Of a stretch of 64,000 bases of DNA, positions 22,201 to 31,038 are shown in pieces. Each line of letters begins with the position of its first letter. Position 1 is the stretch's first letter. The position numbers were made by a program, and so were the translations under genes. The DNA is from Erpobdella octoculata (Eukaryota; Annelida; Clitellata; Hirudinida; Erpobdellidae). Under the pieces are notes generated by a model that was not told the origin of the DNA, did not search any database, and saw only the letters and a list, made by a program, of their open reading frames with translations. The stretch covers positions 13,196,274 to 13,260,273 of the forward strand of contig OZ022239.1 in the NCBI GenBank assembly GCA_963978895.1. Reading direction: 5' to 3'.

Positions 22201-23075
22201 AAACCAATATCTTGGGTCAGGACATTCCTGCTCCACCTTCGATCACAATTGACAATGAGGTGCTGGATGCCACTAACAAGTTTATATACCTGGGCTCCGC
22301 CATTACTGGCAGTCTATCCTTCGACATCGAGATTGACATGAGGCTTGCCAAAGCGGCCGGCGTCATGGCCAGAATGAGCAAACGTGTATGGTCTAACAAC
22401 CAATTGACACTGAAAACCAAGCTCAAAGTATACCAGGCATGTGTTCTCAGCACCTCGTGGTATGGCAGCGAAGCCTGGACCACTTATGCCGAGCAGGAGG
22501 ATCGCCTCGAGAGCTTTTGTTTTCGCTGTCTCCGACGCATCCTGGGTATAACATGGCCAAACAAAATCCCTAACACTGTCGTACTCGAACAAGCCAATTC
22601 ACTAAGCATACACCTCCTTCTATGCCAAAGACGTCTACGCTGGCTGGGTCACGTGCATCGATTGCAAGAATGTCGCATACCCAAGGACATCCTATATGGC
22701 GAGCTGGCCACAGGGCACCGTCCAGTTGGTCGCCCGCAACTACGCTTCAAGGATGTTTGCAAACGGGACCTCAAACTGACGGGCTTCGACCTTGGCAAAT
22801 GGGAACAGCTCGCCGATGATCGGAGCGGCTGGCGCCAGACTGTCCTTAAAGGCATAAAGAAGGGCGAGGAACAACGTAATCAACAGCTGGAAACCAGAAG
22901 GCAAAGAAGAAAGATGAGACAGCAGAAACAAGCCCTCAACCCTTCATCCGGCTTCACCTGCGGCTGCTGCAGCAGAGACTGTCGATCCAGGATCGGTCTG
23001 CTGAGCCATTCCAGACGTTGCCCCCAGAGACACGAATGATGATCATCCGAGAGCGCTACCATCATCTCTCAAGAT
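19250..23075 (+). mobile_element. Long non-LTR retrotransposon (APE endonuclease + RT + C-terminal zinc knuckle)
   Basis: The 5' part (19250-19900) is GC-rich with no clear protein. The APE-type endonuclease starts at the ATG at 19903 (LRIASWNVSTG) and continues in other frames (CIYAPTTQAS, FYLLGDFNARDGSD), so it is split by at least two frameshifts. RT and C-terminus are open from 20682. The 3' end, just after the stop, runs into (TA)n at 23090. The endonuclease resembles the family often labelled craniofacial development protein 2-like (RTE/BovB group); that placement is from memory. It is more GC-rich than its surroundings and looks like a relatively young copy. Confidence 0.88.
20682..23039 (+). 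CDS. LINE reverse transcriptase ORF, intact 785 codons
   Basis: Reverse transcriptase of the surrounding retrotransposon, which copies the element's RNA at the target site. Motifs in order: GRAQGDDGIPPEIIKC (about 222-237), NYSCISLLSV, SQCGFRLERSTVDMIFS, AVIDLTKAFDFV, GIKQGCVLAPTLF, LLFADDAALVSH (catalytic FADD), and KFIYLGSAITG. The thumb/connection region has RRLRWLGHVHR. The C-terminus ends in a cysteine/histidine knuckle, CCSRDCRSRIGLLSHSRRC. The true ORF2 start lies in the broken endonuclease upstream, so the Met at 20682 is only the first in this frame. Without an intact endonuclease the copy is probably not autonomous. Confidence 0.85.
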   Translation: MRPKRLHLSEKKCQPKINICQTTHQIKNQEFMDRLEELQSCDQEPNAKVRWSVLRSIIYRAAILTCGKRSTRTPTGSKRRQEKGIDRLQTRPNFKELKAARRGVQKTARRCAKNYWLKQANSIQQASDADNIRSMYESIKQTTGKSAKKTAPLKSKSGETITDKDNQMERWVEHYLELYSGKNSVTQIALDAIEDLLVMEELDVEPTMDKLSGAIDVLKCGRAQGDDGIPPEIIKCRKPALLEPLHKLLCLCWKKGRVPQDMRNAKIVTLFKNKGNRSDCKNYSCISLLSVVGKDFARVVLNRFQVLASRVYPESQCGFRLERSTVDMIFSVYQLQEKCREQRMPLYIAVIDLTKAFDFVSRNGLFQLLRKIGCPPRLLNITTSYHDNMQGVVSYDGDTSEPFTIKSGIKQGCVLAPTLFGIFFSMLLSLAFKDSAEGVHLHTRSDGKLLNMARLKAKTNCCSVLIRDMLFADDAALVSHTEEYLQRLMDCFAQASRKFGLTISIKKTNILGQDIPAPPSITIDNEVLDATNKFIYLGSAITGSLSFDIEIDMRLAKAAGVMARMSKRVWSNNQLTLKTKLKVYQACVLSTSWYGSEAWTTYAEQEDRLESFCFRCLRRILGITWPNKIPNTVVLEQANSLSIHLLLCQRRLRWLGHVHRLQECRIPKDILYGELATGHRPVGRPQLRFKDVCKRDLKLTGFDLGKWEQLADDRSGWRQTVLKGIKKGEEQRNQQLETRRQRRKMRQQKQALNPSSGFTCGCCSRDCRSRIGLLSHSRRCPQRHE

Positions 23076-23086
23076 GGACGGATGCC

Positions 23087-23089
<3 letters not shown>

Positions 23090-23132
<43 letters not shown>
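23090..23132. repeat. (TA)n microsatellite
   Basis: TA array at the 3' end of the LINE. Confidence 0.95.
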
Positions 23133-23134
<2 letters not shown>

Positions 23135-23554
23135 CTGTTTGCATTATTTGTAGACATGTCGGATGCGTAGAGTATAAAGTTTCCAAGCAAGAAAATATAA
23201 ATGTTGTATATCGATATTATTGGTATTGAAAATACCAAAGAAGCTTGGAAAATCAGATAACATGGAGATAATGCAAGTGCGAGACTCATAAGTGCTACCT
23301 TATTGACAGAAGGTAACTTGGTTTTGGAAAAAGATCAAAAGCAATGGCTCGCGTGGCTATGGGAAAAATGAAGCAGTAAAAAACACTGCCACTCCAAGTT
23401 CTACGCACATATTCTCAGCACTATCAAAAAGAACAACTTTGAACCAGTGCCTGAGACGTCACAAACAACGAGCGCAACGGGCTGATAATTTAACATAAGC
23501 AAACACATGCGTGCACATCAACATTTGCATACCATCACAAGCACATACACAGGT

Positions 23555-23775
23555 AATATACATGTAATATACATGTAATATACAACATGTAATATACATT
23601 GTAATATAAATGTAATATACATGTAATATACATGTAATATACATGTAATATACATGTAATATACGTGTAATATACATGTAATATAAATGTAATATACATG
23701 TAATATACATGTAATATACGTGTAATATACATGTAATATACATGTAATATACATGTAATATACATGTAATATACT
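23555..23775. repeat. 11-bp tandem array (ACATGTAATAT)n
   Basis: About 20 copies of ACATGTAATAT, a few with one substitution (ACGTGTAATAT, AAATGTAATAT). ACATGT is itself a palindrome, so each unit is near self-complementary. The frames across it are artefacts. Confidence 0.9.
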
Positions 23776-24429
23776 GTGTTTAATACTTTGCTTGACAATC
23801 ACTATGGAGACCTAGTTTATAGCTGCTGATATTTTGTTTAGAATAGGCAGAATTTCGACTGTTTTTTGTTTGATAGTATCATTTCATTTATTTCTTTTTC
23901 GGCGAGGGGCTTGTCCGTGCTGAGTTTTATAATAAAGAAAAAAAAGTAATATACATACACATATACTTGTTTTTATTCCGTTCGTAGTTTTTTTATTCTG
24001 ATTTTATTTTTCTCCGTATTATATACATGTAGCTTTTAACACTTTTAATAAAACTTTAGATATGTAAATAAATAACAATAATATATGACTGTCAATTATT
24101 TAACTAAGAACAAATTTGCTAAGCACTGTTACTATCAATTTAATGATTTATTATGAATTCCTAAATATTTTGTTATAAGGTGTAGTAGAGTTTGCATTAT
24201 GCTCAAAAACCTCAAAAATTAGTAGGCTGCAGAGTAACTCTTATCAGCTTTAATTATTCACGGCATTCAGCTTTTCTGCTAAAGCCATACCAAGTAATTT
24301 ACATAAATAAAAGAGTGAGAAAAAACGTAGGAGAATGTCTTAAAATACCTGGTGTGAAAAACTATAAACTATTACAAAAATGTAGGAGGACGATTAGTAG
24401 GTCCCTAGACGATTCGTTTAAGACGAAAA
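23776..24429. other. No gene recognised
   Basis: AT-rich. A short stretch at about 24240-24370 resembles the tail of retroposon R1 (ACTATAAACTATTACAAAAA) but is too short to call. Confidence 0.35.
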
Positions 24430-24545
24430 GTATGAGGATGAACAGTAAGGAGACGTATAGCAACAAGGGACGAACAATAAGGAGACGTATAGCAACAAGG
24501 GACGAACAGTAAGGAGACGAATGGTATGCAGGGACAAATTGTATG
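24430..24545. repeat. Imperfect 32-bp tandem repeat
   Basis: Two to three units containing AGGAGACGTATAGCAACAAG followed by GGACGAACA, decaying into GGAGACGAA-like pieces. Confidence 0.7.
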
Positions 24546-24693
24546 AGACGAAACGTAGGAAGACGAACAGTAATGATACGAATGATACGGACACCCAGTT
24601 TCGCGACTATGAGAAATAGGGTTCGGCACATCCCGATTTCGGATACACACGCGGGTGTCCGGAACTGTGTGCTCCCATGCACGACCCGTTCCC

Positions 24694-24744
24694 GGAGCTG
24701 CTGTGGTGTAGACTATTTTACGAAGTCTACACAACAGCAGCTCC
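24694..24744. other. 21-bp inverted repeat with 9-nt loop
   Basis: Left arm 24694-24714 starts GGAGCTGCTGTGG; right arm 24724-24744 ends CAACAGCAGCTCC. The arms pair over 21 positions with one mismatch around the loop ATTTTACGA. It is GC-rich for the region. Confidence 0.8.
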
Positions 24745-25249
24745 TAATAAATAGAAAAAAATCATTGTCATGCGAAGTGAGCCTATATCTCAAATTTCAG
24801 CTTGATTGGATGACCGGAAATTAGTTAAATTTCAATTTCAAGGTTTGCAAACATTCGAACACGCAAGCAATCAGGCAAGACTGGCGGTGAGGTTAATATA
24901 AGAGATTTAACAAGTAAGCCGTAAAAACGAGGTTTTTTTTCACAAATTCCTTATATACTTCAAGATACTCCGGCTTTTTATTTATTGCAAATTTTTCTTT
25001 TAAAACGTAATTTTTTGAATTAACATATGCAGACATTTAGTTTATTTATTTTAAATTTTTAATAAAAAAACTTTTTTTTGAAAAATTTTAAAACTCTATT
25101 AGAATGCATTGCCATGAGACAAACATATAGGTCAAACTTATATTCCAAATTTCAGCTCGATTGGATGACGGGAAGTTAGTTAATTTTCATTTTCAAGGTT
25201 TGCAAACATTCAAGCTAGCAAGCAAAGCCGGCGGTGAAGTTAATATTAA
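24745..25249. other. No gene recognised
   Basis: AT-rich. Two blocks (about 24785-24880 and 25145-25240) repeat each other: CAAATTTCAGCTTGATTGGATGAC-like, then AAGGTTTGCAAACATTC. This indicates a local duplication or two related repeats. Confidence 0.5.
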
Positions 25250-26029
25250 AAATTTTAAATATCGGCTTTTTTTTGCAAATTTACAACAAAAAATGTCAAA
25301 AAAGGAGCTAAGATTACACTACACATATATGCAATTCTGGACATGCACCGTTAGCAGACTGGGTCTATACATTTAACCTGGTCATATAATTTATTTTTAC
25401 ATTCATTTTCACATCTTTTTGCTGTAACTGATTTTTTCAGGTTATTTTAAGTTTTCTTGTGAAAACAACTATAAATAGAAGACAACAAATTTCCTTCTTT
25501 TTTTGCAATCAAGACCAAGAACTTTGAGTGGAAGACCTATATCAAAACCAAGATTTGTTAATGTAAGACCAATATTTAATAATTAAGTCTTAAAGAAGAC
25601 AAGTCTGTTGTTTTACAAACTTTTATTTAGGTTACAATCTCTGTTTGTGTGTGTCTTGCAAGTGAAATTTAACTAGCTTTTTGACTAGCTTGGAAGCTGA
25701 AACTTTCACCATAGTTTTATATTGGATGACAATACATGATTTAATTAAAAAAATGTTTGTGTTGAAAAACTCGTTATTTCTTTTACTTGTTACTATGAGT
25801 TTTGTTTAAGATAGAACAGGTACGAGCTTTATGAAAAACAAGAATTTAGGTTGGTGTCGTCAAACTCTGTATTTTCTTTCAAATAACTCATTGTGGATTA
25901 TTTTACTCCAGCTGCAATTGCTCAGTTTCAAAAAGTTTGCTGTTTGATAATAAACTGACATTTAAAAAACTAAAAACGACAAAATAGATTCCTACCTTTG
26001 GTATTTAAACTGCTGGTTTGCTTGCATTT

Positions 26030-26230
26030 TGAACTATTATTTTAACTATTATTTGAACCATTATTTGAAATATTATTTGAACTACCAGTTGAACTACTAT
26101 TTAAATTATCATATAAACCTTTATTTGAATCTCTATTTGAACTATCATTTGAACTACTGTTTGGATCATTTCCACTTGTACAACGATTTGAGCTACCGCT
26201 TAACCTACCATTTACCCTTTTAATCATTAC
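26030..26230. repeat. Imperfect 12-bp repeats (ATTTGAACTACT)n, unit 1
   Basis: About 16 diverged copies of a TTTGAACTA-containing 12-mer. The paralogous array is at 38468-38690. Confidence 0.8.
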
Positions 26231-27106
26231 TTAAACTACTATTTAATTTTTACTTTACATTTTTATAAGTTTCTTACAAATTCCAAAAAACAAAAAGTAA
26301 ATTAGCAAATATTTTTAATATTTAATGACTAGAAGTCTCACAGCCTCCTCAAAATTGGTGCCTTTTTAGTTTTTTAGTTGACTTTCACGGTAATTAAACA
26401 CTTATAAATCTAAAAAAATATCAGTCTCAAACAATTTTATTTGTTTAGTAGAAAAACACTCAGGCGTGTAATAATACATTTTATAAATAATTAACTTTTA
26501 ATTACCCAGTTTTGCTCAGGTTTTTGTATTTTTATTTTTATTTTCATCTCTTTCCATCTCTTATTTTCACTCTTTCTCATTCTCTTGCTTTTTTTGCATA
26601 ATTAAAAATTATAGTGTCACATCTTTTTATTTACATACACTTATGTAAAAACTTTATCTTGCTAAATATGAAACCGTCCAAAGTCTTGGTTAAAAAAGGA
26701 CAATAGAAAAAGATCTAAGTCAGGAAAAACTTTAGTATTATAAGCTATTTAAAAAGTCTGTTATCCGACATTGATGACAGCTATTCAAAAGTTTTATTTG
26801 CTAGAATAAACCCCATGAATCGTAAACACTAAAATTTTATAAAAGCAATGCTATGAAACAAATTTAATTTCTAATAAATGTTAAGTGATTTTTCAAAGTT
26901 CAACAAAATCAGCAAGATTTGTTTTCATCGTCTCGTTTCAATTTCAAAGCTATAAATAAAAAAACAAAATAATATAAAACGATTTCAAATAAAAGTGTAT
27001 TTATATTAGACAAAATTCAATTTAAAAATCTTAAATTACTTTTATATTCAAAAGTTGCATATCTCTTAAATAAATCTTTCAACATTAAATAGTATAAGTG
27101 ACACTG

Positions 27107-27278
27107 TTTTTTTTTATAATAGTTTATAGTCCTTTACACCAGGTGTTTTAAGACTCTAATGGCTGTATGTAGGAAGCACTTAAGTACTTCCTGTTGTGGA
27201 TCAGAATTTGATCCTTTTTACTTTCCCTCCTCCTTTCTCCAGGCTTGGGACTGGCTCGCAATAAGCGAGGCGGAGTTT
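27107..27278 (-). mobile_element. Retroposon R1, copy 2 (inverted)
   Basis: A T-run (the poly-A tail on the other strand) at 27107 opens the element, which matches 36272-36448 inverted. It is flanked by the direct repeat AGTGACACTG (27097-27106 and 27279-27288), a target-site duplication. The paralogous segment near 39580 lacks the element, so it inserted after the segmental duplication. Confidence 0.82.
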
Positions 27279-27426
27279 AGTGACACTGTAGTTGTGTATC
27301 TTTACATAGATGGTGTTGGTCAGGGCCGTAACCAGCTATGGGGCCGGGGGGCAGCCTTTCTCCAGTTTTGCTCAGGCCCCCCAGTTTTGGTCAACCCCCC
27401 CAGCTCAATCAGCCCCCTCCCAGTTT

Positions 27427-28098
27427 TTACCAATGCTTTTATTAACTCGTCGTCTCTGTTTCTCTGTCTGCCTGTTTCTCTGTCTGTCTGTTTCTCTGTC
27501 TGTTTCAAATCTTGCAATCAATTTTTGAGTCACTTCCTGATGATAGATTTTTTTCAAATTTTGCATACATGCTCAAAATAGAAGACAATGCAATATTCAA
27601 TTATTAGTTTTACAATAAGTCAATTAATTTAGTTAATTTTCTTGAGGGTTTTATCGAGGGGTTTCTTGAGGGTTTTCTTGAGGGCTTTCTTGAGGGTTTT
27701 CTTGAGGGTTTTCTTGAGGGTTTTCTTGACCACAAAACGCTAACCGACTGGCAGACTATTTTACCAAGTTAACACGAACCACACTCACTGACCGCGATTC
27801 TCAAGCGTGTACGAAATTTCCATGAAAATAGTTGAGATATTTAAATTCGATGCTTTTTGATGATATTTTTATTATTATTACCAATGCTTTTATTAACTCG
27901 TCGTCTCTGTTTCTCTGTCTGTCTGTTTGTTTCTCTGTCTGTCTGTTTGTTTCTCTGTCTGTTTCAAATCTTGCAATCAATTTTTGAGTCACTTCCTGAT
28001 AGATTTTTTTCAAATTTTGCATACATGCTCAAAATAGAAGACAATGCAATATTCAATTATTAGTTTTACAATAAGTCAATTAATTTAGTTAATTTTAA
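27427..28098. repeat. Direct repeat pair with TCTG tracts and a 15-bp array
   Basis: A roughly 210-bp block (ACCAATGCTTTTATTAACTC, TCTG tracts, CAAATCTTGCAATCAATTTT, AGAAGACAATGCAATATTCA) occurs at 27427-27640 and again at 27880-28098. Between them, at about 27638-27735, lie six to seven copies of TTTTCTTGAGGG-type 15-mers. The TCTG/TTTGCAATC junction also occurs near 19220 and, inverted, near 8140. No gene is seen. Confidence 0.75.
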
Positions 28099-28383
28099 TT
28101 AATTTTGATATTTCGATATAATTAAGATATTTCGACTTTAATATAAAATAAAAGAGTAATATAAGAAAAAATTGATTGCAAAATTTGTGTTTTAATTACA
28201 TATAAGAGCATTGGTTTTAAAAATTCGTTTTTAATTTACTTGTTTGTATTATTGTCCAGTTCAAAAAAAAAAATGAAATGAATTGAAATGAAAATTTGAC
28301 CATATTTAACGTAGCGTTAATCAATAGTTAGACTTCTAGGCCACGTCCAAAGTCCAAAAAATTGATGTGTCTTATTTAATAAG

Positions 28384-28930
28384 TTGTTGGAATTTGCTAT
28401 GGCGAAGGATGACAAATGGTGTAGGATTTCGCAAAACATGCCTCAAAATGCCAAATACATGTCGTCTCTTATACGAAACGAGGTATTCGAATTGATGGTA
28501 CAGATGATACAAATTTTGATTGTCGAAGAATGTAAAGATTCTGACATTAACAAGTGCGACGAAATTCGAGATTAGTGCAATGTCGTGGATATGTCGATTG
28601 TCATTCGCTAGGTGCATGGTGGAAAGGCAATAGAGCACATGATCTCAATGATCAGGGCTAGTGATTTAGATGCTTAAAGCCTGACACGTTCATTGCTTAC
28701 AGAGCTTCAGGTTCAGCAACTGGACCCCGCTTGAATTTTGAGTCAATGTTATGACGAAGCCAGTGTAATGAGCGGCGGAAAAGAAGGTGTCCAGAAAATA
28801 TTGCAAAACACTCTGGGCCGCTGAATTCCGTACGTGCACTGCTATAATCACCAATTCTATCTTGTGGTTGTGCACACTTTGAAATCAGAGATAAAAATGA
28901 AAAAACATTTTTTTCTTATGCGAGCAATTG
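28384..28930 (+). mobile_element. hAT (ZMYM/DUF4371-type) transposase fragment
   Basis: In shifting frames: MVQMIQILIVEECKDSDI, CDEIRD, then LTELQVQQLDP, ILSQCYDEASVMSGGKEGVQ, KILQNTLG, and YVHCYNHQFYLVVVH. The CYDEASVMSG and PYVHCYNHQ pair is characteristic of ZMYM-like hAT transposases around the second catalytic Asp. Broken by several stops; both ends are missing. Confidence 0.75.
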
Positions 28931-28975
28931 TATGTGTTTTCCGCCAAAATTTTGTGATTAGCACATGGAAGTGAC

Positions 28976-29012
28976 ACAATAAAGCGGTTATTTCAAGTAA
29001 CCGCTTTATTGT
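28976..29012. other. Perfect 15-bp palindrome carrying AATAAA on both strands
   Basis: Left arm ACAATAAAGCGGTTA (28976-28990), loop TTTCAAG, right arm TAACCGCTTTATTGT (28998-29012). Each strand reads AATAAA, so the hairpin could provide poly(A) signals both ways. For the SAP-domain frame ending at 29016 the AATAAA lies a few bases past the stop. Confidence 0.8.
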
Positions 29013-29015
29013 AAC

Positions 29016-29570
29016 TTACTTGCTCAATCGCTTTTTTCCCCGCTCACTCATCTTGAACATCTTTGCATGGTTCATCTTGAACATCTTTGCATGGTTCATC
29101 TTGAACATCTTTGCATGGTTCATCTTGAACATCTTTGCATGGTTCATCTTGAACATCTTTGCATGGTTCATCTTGCACATCTTTGACAGGCTCATCACCA
29201 TGACCATCCTTGCATGGTTCATCTTGTACATTCTTGCATGGTTCATCTTGACCGTCTTTTTTGTTTCCGCACCATTGAGGAGTTCAAGAAATTTCTTCCT
29301 TTCTTGCTGTGCTGCTCTGTGTGCTGCTCTGTGTGCTGCTCTGTGTGCTGCTCTGTTTTCCTCCGCCATTTTATTCAGAGCCTTCAACAATTCACTTTCT
29401 GCTTCGAACTCATACTCTTCCGGATCAAACCCATTGTCTTCCAATGACGTCCGGAGGCGGTCCACGAGCTCAGACTTTCTTCCTTTATCACTGAGCTCTC
29501 GTTTTCTAAGTTCCTGCCTCAACTCGAGTACAAAATTTCCACAATAGTACACAAATCTCTGCACGGCCAA
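29016..29570 (-). CDS. SAP-domain protein with 8-aa tandem repeats (possibly partial)
   Basis: Open for about 185 codons to a TAA at 29016-29018. Near the N-terminus, LRQELRKRELSDKGRKSELV with the following DRLRTSLEDNG matches the SAP motif, a DNA-binding helix-extended-helix. Then come an acidic stretch (FDPEEYEFEAESE), three to four copies of AAHR, and a C-terminal array of the octapeptide MNHAKMFK encoded by 24-nt repeats (about 29049-29172 plus variants). The frame begins at TTG with no ATG upstream, so the start is unknown. It may begin at a splice acceptor (TGCAG at about 29558) or be a truncated transposon protein. A related SAP relic lies at 49958-50086. I cannot name the family. Confidence 0.5.
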   Translation of the reverse strand: MAVQRFVYYCGNFVLELRQELRKRELSDKGRKSELVDRLRTSLEDNGFDPEEYEFEAESELLKALNKMAEENRAAHRAAHRAAHRAAQQERKKFLELLNGAETKKTVKMNHARMYKMNHARMVMVMSLSKMCKMNHAKMFKMNHAKMFKMNHAKMFKMNHAKMFKMNHAKMFKMSERGKKRLSK

Positions 29571-29879
29571 GCTCCCACATACTTGTCTTTAGCTCATGTT
29601 GCTAATGTAACGGGCCGACAGAGACTCAGATCAGCATCCATCACTACACCGCCGGTTCATCGCGCGACACCTGACGAAAAGATACATCGACGTCATACGG
29701 TCTCTAATTGAAAAATGTTTTTATTATTTGAATTATGTTTTTATTAAGCTTCCGAATGATAGTACTTTCACATAACCCAAGCCAATCATTTCTTTTTTAA
29801 ATAAAAATGTTAATAATTTCGGTTTAGGGCTAGATGTAACAAGCCTGCACTTCAATGTAAACGCTGCAGGCAATAGTTA

Positions 29880-30290
29880 ATTTGTTACACAAATTTGTTC
29901 ATCCAGAGTGGCCCACCTGGTTGTATTGCCGCCGCATTGCTCCCACAAATTGCAGCTTTTGGACGTAGGTGTGTACGATCCGTTTAAAAAATATGATAAC
30001 AGAACTCAAATTTCTTGGATGGCGAGCAATGCAGGGAAACCTATGATCATTTATGACATTCCTGCAATAGTCAGAGACAGTTTGCCACTGGCTCTGAATC
30101 CGAGCAACATTATAAGCGGTTTCAGAACAACTGGACTTTGGCCGTTGAATCCAAACTTATTTCTAAATTCTGATTTCGCTGGTGCTTTTGTTAGTGATTG
30201 TCCAAACCATTCAGGTATCCTAAATATGTCTACTGGTTTTTCACATTCACTACCTGAAGCACCACTAAGAAAAAAAACCAAATAGGGCTG
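29880..30290 (+). mobile_element. pogo/Tigger-like DDE transposase, C-terminal part
   Basis: The frame 29908-30285 reads VVLPPHCSHKLQLLDVGVYD, PFKKYDNRTQIS, and FRTTGLWPLNPNLF. These are the conserved end of the DDE domain and C-terminus of pogo-superfamily (jerky-like) transposases. The N-terminal DNA-binding domain and first catalytic Asp are absent. It is 5'-truncated, and the rest is open. Confidence 0.8.
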
Positions 30291-31038
30291 TACGTATGTG
30301 AAAGTCAGCTGTTTTGATTGACACTCCAGAGAAGGAAACTCTGGGGAAGGAATCAAAAAGAAAAAAGAAAAATAAATAAAAAAACAAAAACAAGAAGCCA
30401 AAGCAAAAATCAAAGGAACGGAAAAGGGGAAAGGTAAAGCAAAGTCAAATAGACCTGTAAAGACAAAGATTGATAAAAGGAAAACTCAGATTCTGAATAT
30501 TAAAAAAAATTCCTTGATGATTGAGTTTATTAATAAGTTTAATTAACCTAAGTAAATTGTTTTGACTCTGATACTGTATCAGAAAACGAGATTGAATCAA
30601 GTACAAGCGATGAAGACGTTGACAATGCTTAATTTTTTCAAAGTTCTCTCTTACGATCTTAAACAATGAAAAAAATACGACTTAATGGCTATCTTGGCCG
30701 CCATCTTAAATATCGAGGTCACGTGATTGTTAGACAGTGTTGTAAATATAGTCATCTTTCGAGTTTTTTATTTGTGGGAAGCTTTTATTTGTTAAGTAGG
30801 GGAACATATACACCAAATAAAAATTACCAAAAAGAAACAATTGCAAAAGAGATTATATAACAAAATAATTAACATATTTTGTGTGAAAAGTAACCAAATT
30901 TATAATTATAAATTTAACAAAAAAAATAAAATAATTAACTAAAAGACAAAAGTTATAAAAAATTACTTAGTGGAAGTATTCAAACTTGTTTAAAATAAAC
31001 CGTTCATAAAATAATTTTCTAAAAACTGCAAACATACG

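Noticed and set aside
23459..23802. Tyr/Ile/Thr/Cys repeat frames (LHVYYMYITCI)
   Set aside because: An 11-bp tandem array open in all three phases of one strand, as expected for a unit length not divisible by three.
26029..26223. LNYYLNYHLN or SSNGSSN repeat protein
   Set aside because: Diverged 12-bp tandem repeat with no conserved reading frame in its paralogue at 38468-38690.
29020..29547. Plus-strand frame with ILNIFAWF repeats
   Set aside because: Shadow of the minus-strand SAP-domain frame. The minus strand carries the recognisable domain and a nearby AATAAA.
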